Shown one piece after another: positions 1 to 8,914 of a stretch of 64,000 nucleotides of DNA (the first letter of the stretch is position 1; each line of letters opens with the position of its first letter). The position numbers and the translations under genes were made by a program. The stretch is from the NCBI RefSeq assembly GCF_019091455.1, contig NZ_JAGXJN010000043.1, positions 1 through 64,000 of the forward strand, given 5' to 3'. This DNA is from Chitinophaga sp. GbtcB8 (lineage in GTDB: Bacteria > Bacteroidota > Bacteroidia > Chitinophagales > Chitinophagaceae). Under the pieces are notes generated by a model, which did no database searches, was not told the origin of the DNA, and worked only from the letters and a program-made list of their open reading frames with translations.

Positions 1-25
1 AATCAAAGTTTTGCTTTTCCATATG

Positions 26-57
26 GTCAGTTTAAAGTTAATCAACTTTTTACTGAC
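26..57. other. Short hairpin upstream of the S9 peptidase gene
   Basis: GTCAGT (26-31) pairs with ACTGAC (52-57) and AAAGTT (34-39) pairs with AACTTT (44-49) around the loop AATC, with a symmetric TT/TT internal loop. It could terminate a gene lying off the left edge or act as an operator. There is no clear T-tract directly after the stem, so the role is unknown. The rest of 1-175 shows no gene. Confidence 0.35.
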
Positions 58-175
58 ACACTTTTTGTAATAGTCTCTATAGCGGTGACCAGCCCCCTTA
101 CCACTCGTCCCAATCCCCCTGCCTGCATTTAAGAAATTCCTGTATATTCAGCCCCCAATATCATATATAAATCTA

Positions 176-2536
176 ATGAACAACAAAATCTTGATCGCTG
201 CGGCCTGTATGGCGGTTACTACCGCTGTTGAGGCACAAACCAACCAATCATTAACCGTACAGGATTACGCACGTGCAGAAAGCATGCTGTCTTACAATAC
301 CGAAGCGCTGATCGACCGGAGCACTATTGTACCTAACTGGATGCCAGATGGTAAATTCTGGTACCGCGTATTAACCGCACAGGGAAGTGAGTTTATATTG
401 GTTGATCCGGTGAAAGGTACCCGCGCACCGGCTTTTAACCATGAGAAATTAGCCGCCGCCATTGCAAAAGCAACCGGTAAGCCTTGCTCCGCCTCCATGC
501 TGCCTTTCATGTCCTTTAACTTTTCGGCAGATGGGAAAGCCATTGTTTTCTCCTCCCGCGGCAAACACTGGAAATGCGGCCTGCAGCAATACAATTGCGA
601 AGCAGATAACAATACACCCGTTATAACTAACAATAATGCCCTGCCATACAACCGCAGGAATCCTGCTCCCGGCAACGAAGTAGTATCGCCGGATGGGAAA
701 AAAGCAGCCTTTATTAAGGAGCATAATTTATGGGTACGCGACCTGGCAACCAATCAGCAAACGCAGCTCACTACAGATGGGGTGCAGGACCTGGGTTATG
801 CAACCGACAATGCCGGCTGGAGCAGCAGCGATAAACCCGTGCTGCGCTGGTCGCACGATTCAAAAAAGATTGCCACTTTCCGGCAGGATGAGCGTAATGT
901 GAATAACATGTACCTGGTTACCACCAATGTGGGCGCACCCAGCCTGCAGGCCTGGAAGTACCCGCTGCCGGGAGATTCCACTATCATTACCATTCAGCGG
1001 GTGATCATTGACGTGGAGAATCCAAAGGTCATCAACATACAGGTAGGCCCGGATGCCCACCGCGGTACTTTAAGCGACGATATTTCCAGCAGCGGCACTT
1101 TTGATGATGTGGACTGGAGCGATGATAATACGCAGCTGGCATTCGTGTCTACCTCCCGTGATCATAAGGAAGAAAAGCTGCGCATCGCCGATGCCGCCAC
1201 CGGCGCGGTACGTGAGGTGCTGGAAGAAAAAGTAGCTACGCAATATGAATCCGGCCAGGGCGCTATTAACTGGCGTTACCTGAAAAAGTCCAATGAAATT
1301 ATCTGGTATTCTGAGCGCGATAACTGGGGCCATTTATATTTATATGATGCCGCTACCGGTAAGCTGAAGAACCAGGTCACCAAAGGAGATTGGGTAGTAA
1401 CTAAGCTGATAAAGGTAGATGAGAAGAACCGGGAGCTGTATTTTATTGCAGATGGCCGTGAGCCGGGCAATCCCTATTTCAGCCATTTTTATAAAATAGG
1501 TTTCGACGGGCATCATTTAACATTGCTTACACCGGAAGAAGGCAACCACCAGGTAACGCTTTCGCCTGACAACAACTATTTTATTGACAGCTATTCACAG
1601 CCCAATATACCACCGGTAACTGTGCTGCGTAAAATGGATGGCAAGCTGGTAACCAACCTGGAAAAAGCAGACCTGAGCCGGCTCACCGCTGCCGGCTGGC
1701 ATGCGGCCAAACCCTTCTCAGTGAAGGCGCACGACGGTAAAACAGAGATCTACGGTTTGCTGTACACCCCCTCCAACCTGGACCCGCAAAAGAAATATCC
1801 CATCATTGATTATATCTATCCCGGGCCGCAGGGCGGCAGCATTGGCGGCAACTGGTCGTTCGTAGCCTCCCGCATTGATCACCAGGCCCTGGCAGAACTG
1901 GGTTTTGTGGTAATGGTGCTGGAAGGCACCAGCAACCCGCTACGTTCCAAAAGCTTCCACGATATGAGCTATGGCAACATGGCGGAAAATACCCTGCCTG
2001 ACCAGGTAGGCGGCATCCGTCAGCTGGCAGCGCAATACAGCTATATTGATACTTCCCGCATAGGCATCTGGGGGCATTCCGGTGGTGGTTTTGCAACTGC
2101 CTGCGCCATGTTCCGCTACCCGGATTTCTTTAAAGTAGGTATCTCCGAATCCGGCAACCACGATAACCGCAACTATGAGGATGACTGGGGCGAACGTTAT
2201 AATGGCCTTACCACCAACTCCGATTACAATGCCCAGGCTAACCAGAACTACGCCGCCAACCTGAAAGGCAAGCTGTTACTGGTGCATGGCATGATGGATA
2301 ACAACGTACCGCCCTACAATACCTTACTGGTGGTGGAAGCGCTGGAAAAAGCCAATAAGGATTATGACCTGATCATTTTCCCTAACAGTAAGCACGGGTA
2401 TGGCGCCTATACCTATTATATGATGCGCCGCCGCTGGGATTATTTTGTGCGTAACCTGCTGCATGCAGAACCGCCAAAGGAATACGACCTGAAAATGAAG
2501 ATGGACCCGCGGAATAGCTTTGGTACAAGGGATTAG
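176..2536 (+). CDS. S9 family peptidase (DPP IV-like prolyl peptidase), exported
   Basis: Exported serine peptidase of the prolyl oligopeptidase/DPP IV family, expected to remove dipeptides from the N-termini of peptides outside the cytoplasm. An N-terminal signal peptide (MNNKILIAAACMAVTTAVEA) is followed by a DPPIV_N beta-propeller over about residues 80-500, with WS-D repeats and a dense run of aromatic residues, and then an alpha/beta-hydrolase domain. The catalytic triad reads as Ser635 (GHSGGG), Asp708 (GMMDNN) and His740 (KHGYG). The nucleophile elbow is GHSGGG, not the GWSYGG of classical DPP IV, so the exact specificity (dipeptidyl or tripeptidyl) is open. The length of 786 residues is somewhat above classical DPP IV. 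The gene stands alone. A palindromic repeat element follows the stop codon and may end the transcript. Confidence 0.9.
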   Translation: MNNKILIAAACMAVTTAVEAQTNQSLTVQDYARAESMLSYNTEALIDRSTIVPNWMPDGKFWYRVLTAQGSEFILVDPVKGTRAPAFNHEKLAAAIAKATGKPCSASMLPFMSFNFSADGKAIVFSSRGKHWKCGLQQYNCEADNNTPVITNNNALPYNRRNPAPGNEVVSPDGKKAAFIKEHNLWVRDLATNQQTQLTTDGVQDLGYATDNAGWSSSDKPVLRWSHDSKKIATFRQDERNVNNMYLVTTNVGAPSLQAWKYPLPGDSTIITIQRVIIDVENPKVINIQVGPDAHRGTLSDDISSSGTFDDVDWSDDNTQLAFVSTSRDHKEEKLRIADAATGAVREVLEEKVATQYESGQGAINWRYLKKSNEIIWYSERDNWGHLYLYDAATGKLKNQVTKGDWVVTKLIKVDEKNRELYFIADGREPGNPYFSHFYKIGFDGHHLTLLTPEEGNHQVTLSPDNNYFIDSYSQPNIPPVTVLRKMDGKLVTNLEKADLSRLTAAGWHAAKPFSVKAHDGKTEIYGLLYTPSNLDPQKKYPIIDYIYPGPQGGSIGGNWSFVASRIDHQALAELGFVVMVLEGTSNPLRSKSFHDMSYGNMAENTLPDQVGGIRQLAAQYSYIDTSRIGIWGHSGGGFATACAMFRYPDFFKVGISESGNHDNRNYEDDWGERYNGLTTNSDYNAQANQNYAANLKGKLLLVHGMMDNNVPPYNTLLVVEALEKANKDYDLIIFPNSKHGYGAYTYYMMRRRWDYFVRNLLHAEPPKEYDLKMKMDPRNSFGTRD

Positions 2537-2550
2537 AAAGGGGGAGAAGA

Positions 2551-2709
2551 ATGTAAAATGTAAAATTTTAAATGCTAAATGTAAAAGTGGAATGCAGCGA
2601 ATAAGGGACTGCATTCCACTTTTACATTTATCTCGTTCATAAAGTCTTGTCAATGGTCTCTATGAACCTCCTTTGTCGGTTTGAAATTTTACATTTATGA
2701 TTTTACATT
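2551..2709. repeat. Composite palindromic intergenic repeat, copy 1
   Basis: Perfect 21-nt arms at 2577-2597 and 2609-2629 enclose the 11-nt loop CGAATAAGGGA. The right arm begins CTGCATTCCACTTTTAC. An outer, looser inverted repeat uses GTAAAAT/ATTTTAC words (2552-2570 against 2683-2709). Between them, GTTCATA (2635-2641) pairs with TATGAAC (2671-2677). Related copies lie at 28678-28772 and 54470-54712. The position directly after a stop codon fits a transcript-end or mobile palindromic element. Apart from this repeat and the following -7 element, 2537-2829 holds no gene. Confidence 0.8.
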
Positions 2710-2790
2710 GATTTTCAACTACAACCACCCCATCCGTCGGGGCATCCGGCCGGTTGATCTTTTTAACACCGCTTTATACTGCCTGTGCCA

Positions 2791-2798
2791 TATCTTTG
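2791..2798 (+). promoter_or_regulatory. -7 promoter element TATCTTTG
   Basis: Exact match to the Bacteroidota -7 consensus TAnnTTTG, 31 nt before the ATG of the AsmA-like gene. A clear TTTG -33 box at the usual distance is not visible, so the call rests on the -7 element and its position. Confidence 0.4.
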
Positions 2799-2829
2799 CC
2801 CCTGAATTACCGATGTGCGATCATAACCT

Positions 2830-5800
2830 ATGAAGAAGATTACACGAAAAAGACTGCTTCGTCTTATACTGATTCCTGTTGTTTGTGTGCTGGTGCTGCT
2901 GGGGATAGCAGCCGCCATTTTATACTCACAGCAACAACGCCTGGTTGGGTTAGCGGTAAAGGAGCTGAATAAACAGCTGCCTGGTGAGCTGGTGGTTGGC
3001 AGCAGCAATATCTCCGTTTTCCAGAACTTTCCTTACATCTCCATTGGTTTGCGGCAGGTGCGCTTTTACGGCAGCAAGCAGCAAACCGGTAAGCCCATCT
3101 ATGAGGCAGAGCGTATGTACGTTGGCTTTAGCTTGCCCGACATTCTGCGCCAGCAATATCATGTGAAGGTGATCCGGTTAAAGAACGGTTCCCTGAACCT
3201 GGTAAAGGACAGGGCCGGCCGCCTGAATATTGTAGAGGCCAGCCGTATAGAGCAGGATACTACCGCTGTTACGGATACCACTGCAAGCCCGCTGGACCTG
3301 GATATTAAAAAAGTAGTGCTGCGCAATATGCGCATTGCTTACCTGGATAAACAAAGCGGGCAGCAGCTCAGCGTACAGATAGAACGTATACAATCCGCAT
3401 TGCGGGCAGATAGCGCCCAGCTGCTGGCCGACCTGGATGGTAAAATGCTCCTGGACTTTACCCGCCCCGGTGATACCACTTTGTTCCGCCATAAAAAACT
3501 GCAAACCTCCATTAAGCTGACTTATAATAAATCCTCCCAAATGCTGCAGCTGCCAAAAGGTACCTTGCAGCTGGAAGATGCGGTGTTCAACATCACCGGC
3601 TCCGCAGACCTGCTGCATGGTAATGATGTGGACCTGCACATTAAAGGTGATAAGCCGGACCTTAAACAGCTGTTTGCCTTTGCACCGGAATCCGTAGCCA
3701 AACAGCTGGAGCATTTCAAATATGCCGGGCACCTGACTTTTGACGGTAAGGTAAAAGGTAAGCTGGCCGGCGGGCAAATGCCGCTGATAGAGCTGTCTTT
3801 CTCCTGTTCCGATGCCTGGCTGCATAATACGCAGGCCAATAAAAAGCTGGATTCCCTGGCCTTTAAAGGATATTATACCAATGGCGCAGCACGTTCCCTG
3901 AAAACATCGGAGCTGCGTTTGCTGAACATGAATGCACGTCCCGGGCAGGGCGTTTTCCGCGGCAATTTCATTATGCGCGATTTTACAGACCCCAAGGTGC
4001 TGATGCAGATAGATTCTGACCTGGAGCTGGGTTTTGTGGGCGATTTCCTGGGTATTGCCGACCTGCAGCGCATTACCGGCCGCATTTTGCTGAAAATGAA
4101 CTTTAAGGAGGTGGTAGACCTGAGCGTGCCGGAACAATCCATGGGCAAGCTCACACAAGGTATTCAAAGTGAGCTCACCGTAAAGGGGCTTACTTTCCGC
4201 ATTCCTTCATATCCGCATATGATAGAGCACCTGAACCTGCATGCGGATATGCGTAATGGTTTTGTAAAGCTGGATTCTCTCTCGTTTAACCTGGGGCATT
4301 CCGATTTTCACATGAATGGTTCTATCAGCGACCTGCCGGCCCTTTTTCACAAGCAGCAAAAGCCGGTGCTGGTTACGTTTAAGGCCAATAGCAATAAGAT
4401 GATCATGAAGGAGCTGCTGGCCTTTGATACCGCTAAAATGCGCAAAGCGAAGGAAGAGATCTATGGCTTTAATATAGGCGCTTCGCTGGAAACCTCTGTG
4501 AATGAGCTGCAGCATCCCAATCCGCTGCCAAAAGGTAAGTTTAAGATAGAGCAGCTTCGCGCATCATTCAAACATTACCCGCATGCATTCCACGACTTTG
4601 GCGCAGAGCTTACCATCAATGATACCGCTTTGCTGCTGCGCAATTTTGCTGGCTTAATAGATAGCAGCGACATCCGTTTCAGCGGCCGTGTAATTAACTA
4701 TGCCCTGTGGTTTAATAAGGTAAAGCGGGGTAGAACGCAGGTTGCCTTTGATTTTAAATCACAGCACCTGGCCATGAACGACCTGTTAGGCAGATACAGC
4801 CGCACCTACGTGCCGGCCGATTATCATAATGAAGTAGGCCGCAACATCTGGCTGCGCTCTAAAACAGACCTGCGCTATGATTCCGTATTCCGCTTTGCGA
4901 AAATTAAGATCGCGAATATTTCCGGCAGCCTGCAAAAACATGCCTTTGAGCTGGATAGTATTAGTGGCATTGTAAAAATAGGTGCAGATAATTTTATAAA
5001 GATAGATACGCTGAAAGGCAAGATAGGCCGCAGTGATTTTGACATTAACATGCGCCTGTATGCCGGTAAGGATACCACGCGCCGGAAAAGGGAGAATTTC
5101 CTGCGCTTTAATTCCCGCTTCCTGGATGTGGACCAGCTGACAAACTACCAGCTAACAGCTGCCAAAGAAGCTGCTGCGCCATCTATTTCCAACATGCCGG
5201 TAGCCACCAATGCAGTGGCCAAAACCTCTGCGCACGCCAAAGCCTTTAATATTTTTGAGGTGCCGTTCATTGATTTTAATGCCACGGTAAATGTGGGCAA
5301 GATCAAGTACCACCGTTTATGGATAAAGAACCTCTCTACCAATGCGCGGATGTTAAGCAACCAGCACCTGTACCTGGATACGCTGAACCTGGACATAGCA
5401 GAAGGTAAGCTGGCCGCCCATGCGCATTTCAACGGCAGCAATCCTGAGAAGATCTATTTAACCAGCAGGATCAACGTGCAAGATATGAACATAGAAAAGA
5501 TGATGCTGAAGCTGGATTACCTGGGGCAGGATTATGTGATCAACAAAAATATCAAGGGCCGCCTCACCGGCCAGATCAAGAGCTACGTGCAGGTGCATCC
5601 TGATCTCACGCCGCTGATAGACCATTCCAAGGCGCAGCTGGATGTAGCTATTTACAACGGTGTGCTGATAAACTTTGCGCCCATGCAGGCCATGTCGTCT
5701 TACTTTAAGGATAAGAACCTGAACATGGTGCGTTTTGATACCTTGCGGAATAAGCTCACGTTCAAGGATGGGGCTTTATCCATCCCGGCTATGAATATTA

Positions 5801-6063
5801 ATTCCTCCCTGGGCTTTATGGAAATTTCAGGGAAACAATCCCTGAACATGCAGATGGAGTATTACCTGCGCATACCCATGAAAATGGTCACCTCCGTGGG
5901 TTTCCGCATGCTGTTCGGTAAAAAGCAGGAAGAAGTGGACCCTGACCAGGTGGATGCTATTGAATACCGCGACAAGGATAAGAAAGTACGTTTTATGAAC
6001 ATTAAAATTACCGGTACGCCGGATAATTATAAAGTAGGTTTGGGTAAGGGTAAGAAAGCGTAA
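2830..6063 (+). CDS. AsmA-like inner-membrane protein (AsmA/YhdP superfamily)
   Basis: Large AsmA-family protein of 1077 residues, a family now linked to phospholipid transport between membranes in Gram-negative bacteria. A positively charged N-terminus (MKKITRKRLLRL) leads into one membrane helix at about residues 9-33. A long periplasmic region rich in alternating beta strands follows, with repeated SxNxGxxxF-type and D-x-L-N-x patterns. The C-terminal AsmA_2-like part includes 'MNINSSLGFMEISGKQSLN' and 'YYLRIPMKMV'. The start at 2830 gives the membrane anchor directly and is preceded by a TATCTTTG -7 element. The gene converges with the beta-propeller gene, and the two stop codons are 5 nt apart. 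The role in lipid transfer is inferred from the family and is not visible in the sequence. Confidence 0.8.
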   Translation: MKKITRKRLLRLILIPVVCVLVLLGIAAAILYSQQQRLVGLAVKELNKQLPGELVVGSSNISVFQNFPYISIGLRQVRFYGSKQQTGKPIYEAERMYVGFSLPDILRQQYHVKVIRLKNGSLNLVKDRAGRLNIVEASRIEQDTTAVTDTTASPLDLDIKKVVLRNMRIAYLDKQSGQQLSVQIERIQSALRADSAQLLADLDGKMLLDFTRPGDTTLFRHKKLQTSIKLTYNKSSQMLQLPKGTLQLEDAVFNITGSADLLHGNDVDLHIKGDKPDLKQLFAFAPESVAKQLEHFKYAGHLTFDGKVKGKLAGGQMPLIELSFSCSDAWLHNTQANKKLDSLAFKGYYTNGAARSLKTSELRLLNMNARPGQGVFRGNFIMRDFTDPKVLMQIDSDLELGFVGDFLGIADLQRITGRILLKMNFKEVVDLSVPEQSMGKLTQGIQSELTVKGLTFRIPSYPHMIEHLNLHADMRNGFVKLDSLSFNLGHSDFHMNGSISDLPALFHKQQKPVLVTFKANSNKMIMKELLAFDTAKMRKAKEEIYGFNIGASLETSVNELQHPNPLPKGKFKIEQLRASFKHYPHAFHDFGAELTINDTALLLRNFAGLIDSSDIRFSGRVINYALWFNKVKRGRTQVAFDFKSQHLAMNDLLGRYSRTYVPADYHNEVGRNIWLRSKTDLRYDSVFRFAKIKIANISGSLQKHAFELDSISGIVKIGADNFIKIDTLKGKIGRSDFDINMRLYAGKDTTRRKRENFLRFNSRFLDVDQLTNYQLTAAKEAAAPSISNMPVATNAVAKTSAHAKAFNIFEVPFIDFNATVNVGKIKYHRLWIKNLSTNARMLSNQHLYLDTLNLDIAEGKLAAHAHFNGSNPEKIYLTSRINVQDMNIEKMMLKLDYLGQDYVINKNIKGRLTGQIKSYVQVHPDLTPLIDHSKAQLDVAIYNGVLINFAPMQAMSSYFKDKNLNMVRFDTLRNKLTFKDGALSIPAMNINSSLGFMEISGKQSLNMQMEYYLRIPMKMVTSVGFRMLFGKKQEEVDPDQVDAIEYRDKDKKVRFMNIKITGTPDNYKVGLGKGKKA

Positions 6064-6078
6064 GCTGCTTATCTTACC
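6049..6078. terminator. Hairpin across two convergent stop codons
   Basis: GGTAAGAAAGC (6049-6059) pairs with GCTTATCTTACC (6067-6078) with one bulged base. The stem includes the end of the AsmA-like gene and the stop of the facing beta-propeller gene. No T-tract follows in either direction, so it may be only a weak bidirectional terminator. Confidence 0.3.
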
Positions 6079-7151
6079 TGCCCGATGCCGAACTGGTTGC
6101 CGGCGCGCACGGCCTTATTACCGCTGAACTGTACCTCTACCATTTTCTCGCTGGCAACGCTGTTATTAAATTCATCCGTTAGCGTTAGCAGCACCTTCCG
6201 TGTTTTTACATCAATCACTTCCCCGCTGGAAGGGTAGGCATATTTACCATCTATGCTGAAGGTAACCCAGCCGGGCATATCCTGCAGGGGAATGGTAGTA
6301 AGCTGCTGGTAGGGCGGTTTAGCACTGAATACGTGCAGGCGCATATTGTGGCCGTCGCATACCCACAGCTCTTTTTCATCCGGTGTAAGGCCAATACCAT
6401 GGCTGGGATTGCCATGCCGCCGTACCGGTCCCATTTCCCAGCCTTCTACTACTACGTGCGCCAGCTTGGCGCCGGTTTTCAGATCGCCCACTTCAAAGCC
6501 CAGCAGGCTGTCAACGGTTACATATACACGATCTTCTTTTCCATTCACCGTGAAGGGACGTATGTTATTGGCAAAGGGGCCTGCTTTGCGGGCGAGGGTA
6601 TGTGTTTTGGTATCCGCAATATATAACCAGGGACTGCCAATATCATCCATATACACCTGGTTGCCGGTAGCGCTGTAAATGGTGTTGTGTGCGCGTTTAT
6701 ATACTTCTATCTTTTTAATGATGTTGCCTGTTTTACAATCCACCACATTCCAGAAAGTATTTTCCAGTGAAGGCAGGTACATGGTAAGCCCATCCGGGGA
6801 AATAGACATACGGTCGCAGCCTTTTTCAAAAGGTTTTTCCCAGATTATTTTATCCGTAGTAAGATCTATGCGCTGCAATGATTCCAGCGTGCTTACATAA
6901 ATGCTGTTAAGCGGAATGCTTACTGCTATGCCTTTTACATTGGATGGGGTACCATCCGGGTGCAGGCCTTTTGTAGGGATCCTTTTCACAAAACGGTGGT
7001 GCTCATTGATATCAAATACCAGTATGCCATGGCCGCCGTATCCCAGGTAATCGCGGATGCCGGGCGTAGCTACATAGAGGTATTGTTTGTTTTGTGCGCC
7101 GGCAGCAAAAAAGGAGAGCAGCAGCAATAAATAAAGGATACTTTTTTTCAT
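6069..7151 (-). CDS. Exported YVTN-type beta-propeller protein
   Basis: Secreted or periplasmic seven-bladed propeller of 360 residues in the YncE/lactonase-like superfamily. A signal peptide ends near AAGAQ (residue 20). The body has repeated blade signatures: 'LYVATPGI', 'IYVSTLESLQRIDL', 'RMSISPDGLTMYLPS', 'VYMDDIGSPWLYIADT', 'IGLTPDEKELWVCDG' and 'VTFSIDGKYAYP'. No catalytic site can be named. Such proteins may act as binding scaffolds or, in some branches, lactonases. It is convergent with the AsmA-like gene and its substrate is unknown. There is no obvious operon partner. Confidence 0.7.
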   Translation of the reverse strand: MKKSILYLLLLLSFFAAGAQNKQYLYVATPGIRDYLGYGGHGILVFDINEHHRFVKRIPTKGLHPDGTPSNVKGIAVSIPLNSIYVSTLESLQRIDLTTDKIIWEKPFEKGCDRMSISPDGLTMYLPSLENTFWNVVDCKTGNIIKKIEVYKRAHNTIYSATGNQVYMDDIGSPWLYIADTKTHTLARKAGPFANNIRPFTVNGKEDRVYVTVDSLLGFEVGDLKTGAKLAHVVVEGWEMGPVRRHGNPSHGIGLTPDEKELWVCDGHNMRLHVFSAKPPYQQLTTIPLQDMPGWVTFSIDGKYAYPSSGEVIDVKTRKVLLTLTDEFNNSVASEKMVEVQFSGNKAVRAGNQFGIGQVR

Positions 7152-7267
7152 AACCTGCTTTTGATGATACGTGGATGTACCGGTAAAATATCACATTTCA
7201 GGCAGGTTTTTATGGGAAAATAACATTCCACACAGGGGCGGAATGCTATTTATTTACATAGTAAACA

Positions 7268-7675
7268 TTATTTGCGGCCCCCCAGGCGAAAACCGGTAAC
7301 AGCATAAAAGTCTACTTCATTATCAAAGAAATAAGCTGCGTTCTTGTCATCATCAACAGTGGTCAGGAAAATATCGCCGTCTGCATCCTTGCCTATCCTG
7401 CAATCAAAGGTTTCATCCGCTTCTTTCTGATCGTTCTTATACAGCAGCAGCTGCACTTTGGCAGCGGTTTCGCTGCTAACCGTTACTATCAGTTTTCCGT
7501 GCTCCCCTTCATCATTGGGCAGGGCATGCGTGGAGGGCGGGTTATACTGCTCTACCTCGTAAAGGGTGTAAGTGCCGGCAATACCGGCTGGCGTGGGTAC
7601 ATCATCATGATCTTTCTTACAGGATACAAATGCAAGAATGGCCAATGCCAGAAAGGAGGTCATCAATTTTTTCAT
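7268..7675 (-). CDS. Small putative lipoprotein, unknown function
   Basis: A 135-residue protein with a lipoprotein signal: a hydrophobic N-terminus ending in the lipobox AFVSC with Cys19, followed by KKDHDD, as usual for Bacteroidota surface or periplasmic lipoproteins. The mature part 'AGTYTLYEVEQYN...' resembles small lipocalin-like or DUF-type beta-rich lipoproteins, but no family is recognised with certainty. It ends in the basic tail GGRK. The transcript probably starts about 120 nt upstream, where the minus strand carries TATATTTG. Confidence 0.6.
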   Translation of the reverse strand: MKKLMTSFLALAILAFVSCKKDHDDVPTPAGIAGTYTLYEVEQYNPPSTHALPNDEGEHGKLIVTVSSETAAKVQLLLYKNDQKEADETFDCRIGKDADGDIFLTTVDDDKNAAYFFDNEVDFYAVTGFRLGGRK

Positions 7676-7797
7676 ATGGTGTTGTTTAAAAGTGTTACTA
7701 TCCTGCGCTTATAAGCGCGCGTGCATGCAGGTCTTGGGTTACCGGGTTACAGTACTGCTTGTGTGTTTGTTCCTATGCTGCAATTAAAAATAAGGGG

Positions 7798-7805
7798 CAA
7801 ATATA
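7798..7805 (-). promoter_or_regulatory. -7 promoter element TATATTTG (minus strand)
   Basis: The minus strand reads TATATTTG, an exact TAnnTTTG match, upstream of the small lipoprotein gene. It would give a 5' leader of about 110 nt. The gap 7676-8013 otherwise shows no gene on either strand. Confidence 0.35.
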
Positions 7806-8013
7806 ATTTTTGCAGCAACAGGAACCAATAGGGGTAAGGCTCACAAGAAAAGAAGATGGAAAATAGTTGGTTTTAGACGGGCTGGTGTCTTTGGCCGCAA
7901 ACAAACCCGGCAGCAATCACACCGCACCAAAAACCCCCTTTTAACAGGATTACCTGCTATCTCCTTTTACCCTATTTTAGATGCTATTATCAACCTTTTA
8001 ACCTTATTGGATC

Positions 8014-8160
8014 ATGAAAAAGAAAGCATCTCAAAAATTGCAGATCGTAAAGATCAAAATTTCCAAGCTGAGCAAAACCAATGCACCTGCAGAGAACAAA
8101 CAACGTACTTTACCCACCACACAATTTATTTCCTGTGGTGAAACTTACTGGGTTTGCTAA
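8014..8160 (+). CDS. Candidate RiPP precursor (class I lanthipeptide-like), 48 aa
   Basis: Reading from ATG 8014 gives a 48-residue peptide. The leader is basic with a regular I/L-x-K pattern (MKKKASQKLQIVKIKISKLS), which resembles leaders of Bacteroidota class I lanthipeptide and natural-product precursors. A short spacer (KTNAPAENKQ) leads to a C-terminal core, TLPTTQFISCGETYWVC, holding five Ser/Thr and two Cys, the residues needed for (methyl)lanthionine rings. There is no GG cleavage site. A strong hairpin with a T-tract follows 38 nt after the stop, which supports a real transcript. No LanB, LanC or LanM enzyme lies in the window. The facing operon encodes a BcrA-type ABC exporter and a LytTR two-component system. 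The precursor role is inferred from composition and context. Confidence 0.6.
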   Translation: MKKKASQKLQIVKIKISKLSKTNAPAENKQRTLPTTQFISCGETYWVC

Positions 8161-8197
8161 TTACAGCCTGAACACATTGAAGCTTTTAACAGGAAAG

Positions 8198-8228
8198 GTG
8201 AATGAGCAATTTTGTTCATTCACTTTTT
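8198..8228. terminator. Bidirectional terminator between peptide gene and LytTR operon
   Basis: GTGAATGAGCAA (8198-8209) pairs with TTGTTCATTCAC (8212-8223), with one G-T pair, followed by five T (8224-8228). It ends the small peptide transcript on the plus strand and overlaps the last bases of the regulator gene on the other strand. Confidence 0.65.
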
Positions 8229-8914
8229 CATTTAACGATCAACCCATAAAACCCCTTCCGGTACGTTTCTGAAACCGGTATGATCATTTCCCCGATCTTA
8301 ATCCCATCCCGCTCTATAGCATCGATCTTATCAATAGCCACCATATAGGATTTATGCACCCGGCAAATAATGGCTGGCGGAATTTCCTGCTCAAACTCTT
8401 TGAACGTTTGCAGGGTCATAATACGTTTGTGCAGGGTATGAATACGGCGGTAATCCCGCATACCTTCAATGTACAGGATCTCCTGCAATAGTACTTTTTC
8501 AAGACGGTATTCTGTTTTTACAAAAATGAACTTCTTTTCCGGGGCAGCAGCCTGTTTGGAGAGGTTATGTTTCGCTTTTTCCGCAGCCTGCAGAAAACGT
8601 TCAAACGTATAGGGTTTCAGCAGGTAGTCGGTTACATTCAGGTCAAAGCCTTTGAGAGCAAATTCGTCATAGGCTGTAATAATGATCACTTCCAGCTGCA
8701 GGCGGGCGCTTTCCAGCAGCTGAATGCCGGAGAGCTCACCAATGTTAATGTCCAGGAACACCAGGTCAACCGGGGTAGCTTTCAGGAACACCAGCGCATC
8801 TACGCCATTATCAAAAACGGTTAGCAGGTTCAGGTACGGCAGCTTCTGAATATAGTTCTTCAGCCGTTCCTGTGCCAGGGGCTCATCCTCCACTATAATG
8901 CAGTTAATTTTCAT
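8228..8914 (-). CDS. LytTR family response regulator
   Basis: Cytoplasmic DNA-binding regulator of 228 residues. The receiver domain spans about 1-120, with acidic residues E9, D10 and E11, phospho-acceptor Asp55 (VFLDINIG), Thr in 'IITAY' and Lys in 'LLKPY'. The C-terminal LytTR domain covers about 130-228 and contains 'KTEYRLEKVLLQEILYIEG' and 'ICRVHKSYMVAIDKI', the family's hallmark. It overlaps the end of the kinase gene by 11 nt, so the two are translationally coupled and form a LytS/LytR-type pair. As the last gene of the ABC transporter operon, it probably controls that operon or the nearby peptide gene. Confidence 0.92.
   Translation of the reverse strand: MKINCIIVEDEPLAQERLKNYIQKLPYLNLLTVFDNGVDALVFLKATPVDLVFLDINIGELSGIQLLESARLQLEVIIITAYDEFALKGFDLNVTDYLLKPYTFERFLQAAEKAKHNLSKQAAAPEKKFIFVKTEYRLEKVLLQEILYIEGMRDYRRIHTLHKRIMTLQTFKEFEQEIPPAIICRVHKSYMVAIDKIDAIERDGIKIGEMIIPVSETYRKGFYGLIVK

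Noticed and set aside
3178-4167. Minus-strand frame of 329 codons inside the AsmA-like gene
   Set aside because: Gln/His-rich shadow of the real gene, with no promoter or start context.
8081-8272. 63-codon frame overlapping the lanthipeptide-like gene
   Set aside because: It crosses the terminator hairpin and runs into the antisense of the regulator. The 48-codon frame fits the leader/core pattern and ends before the terminator.
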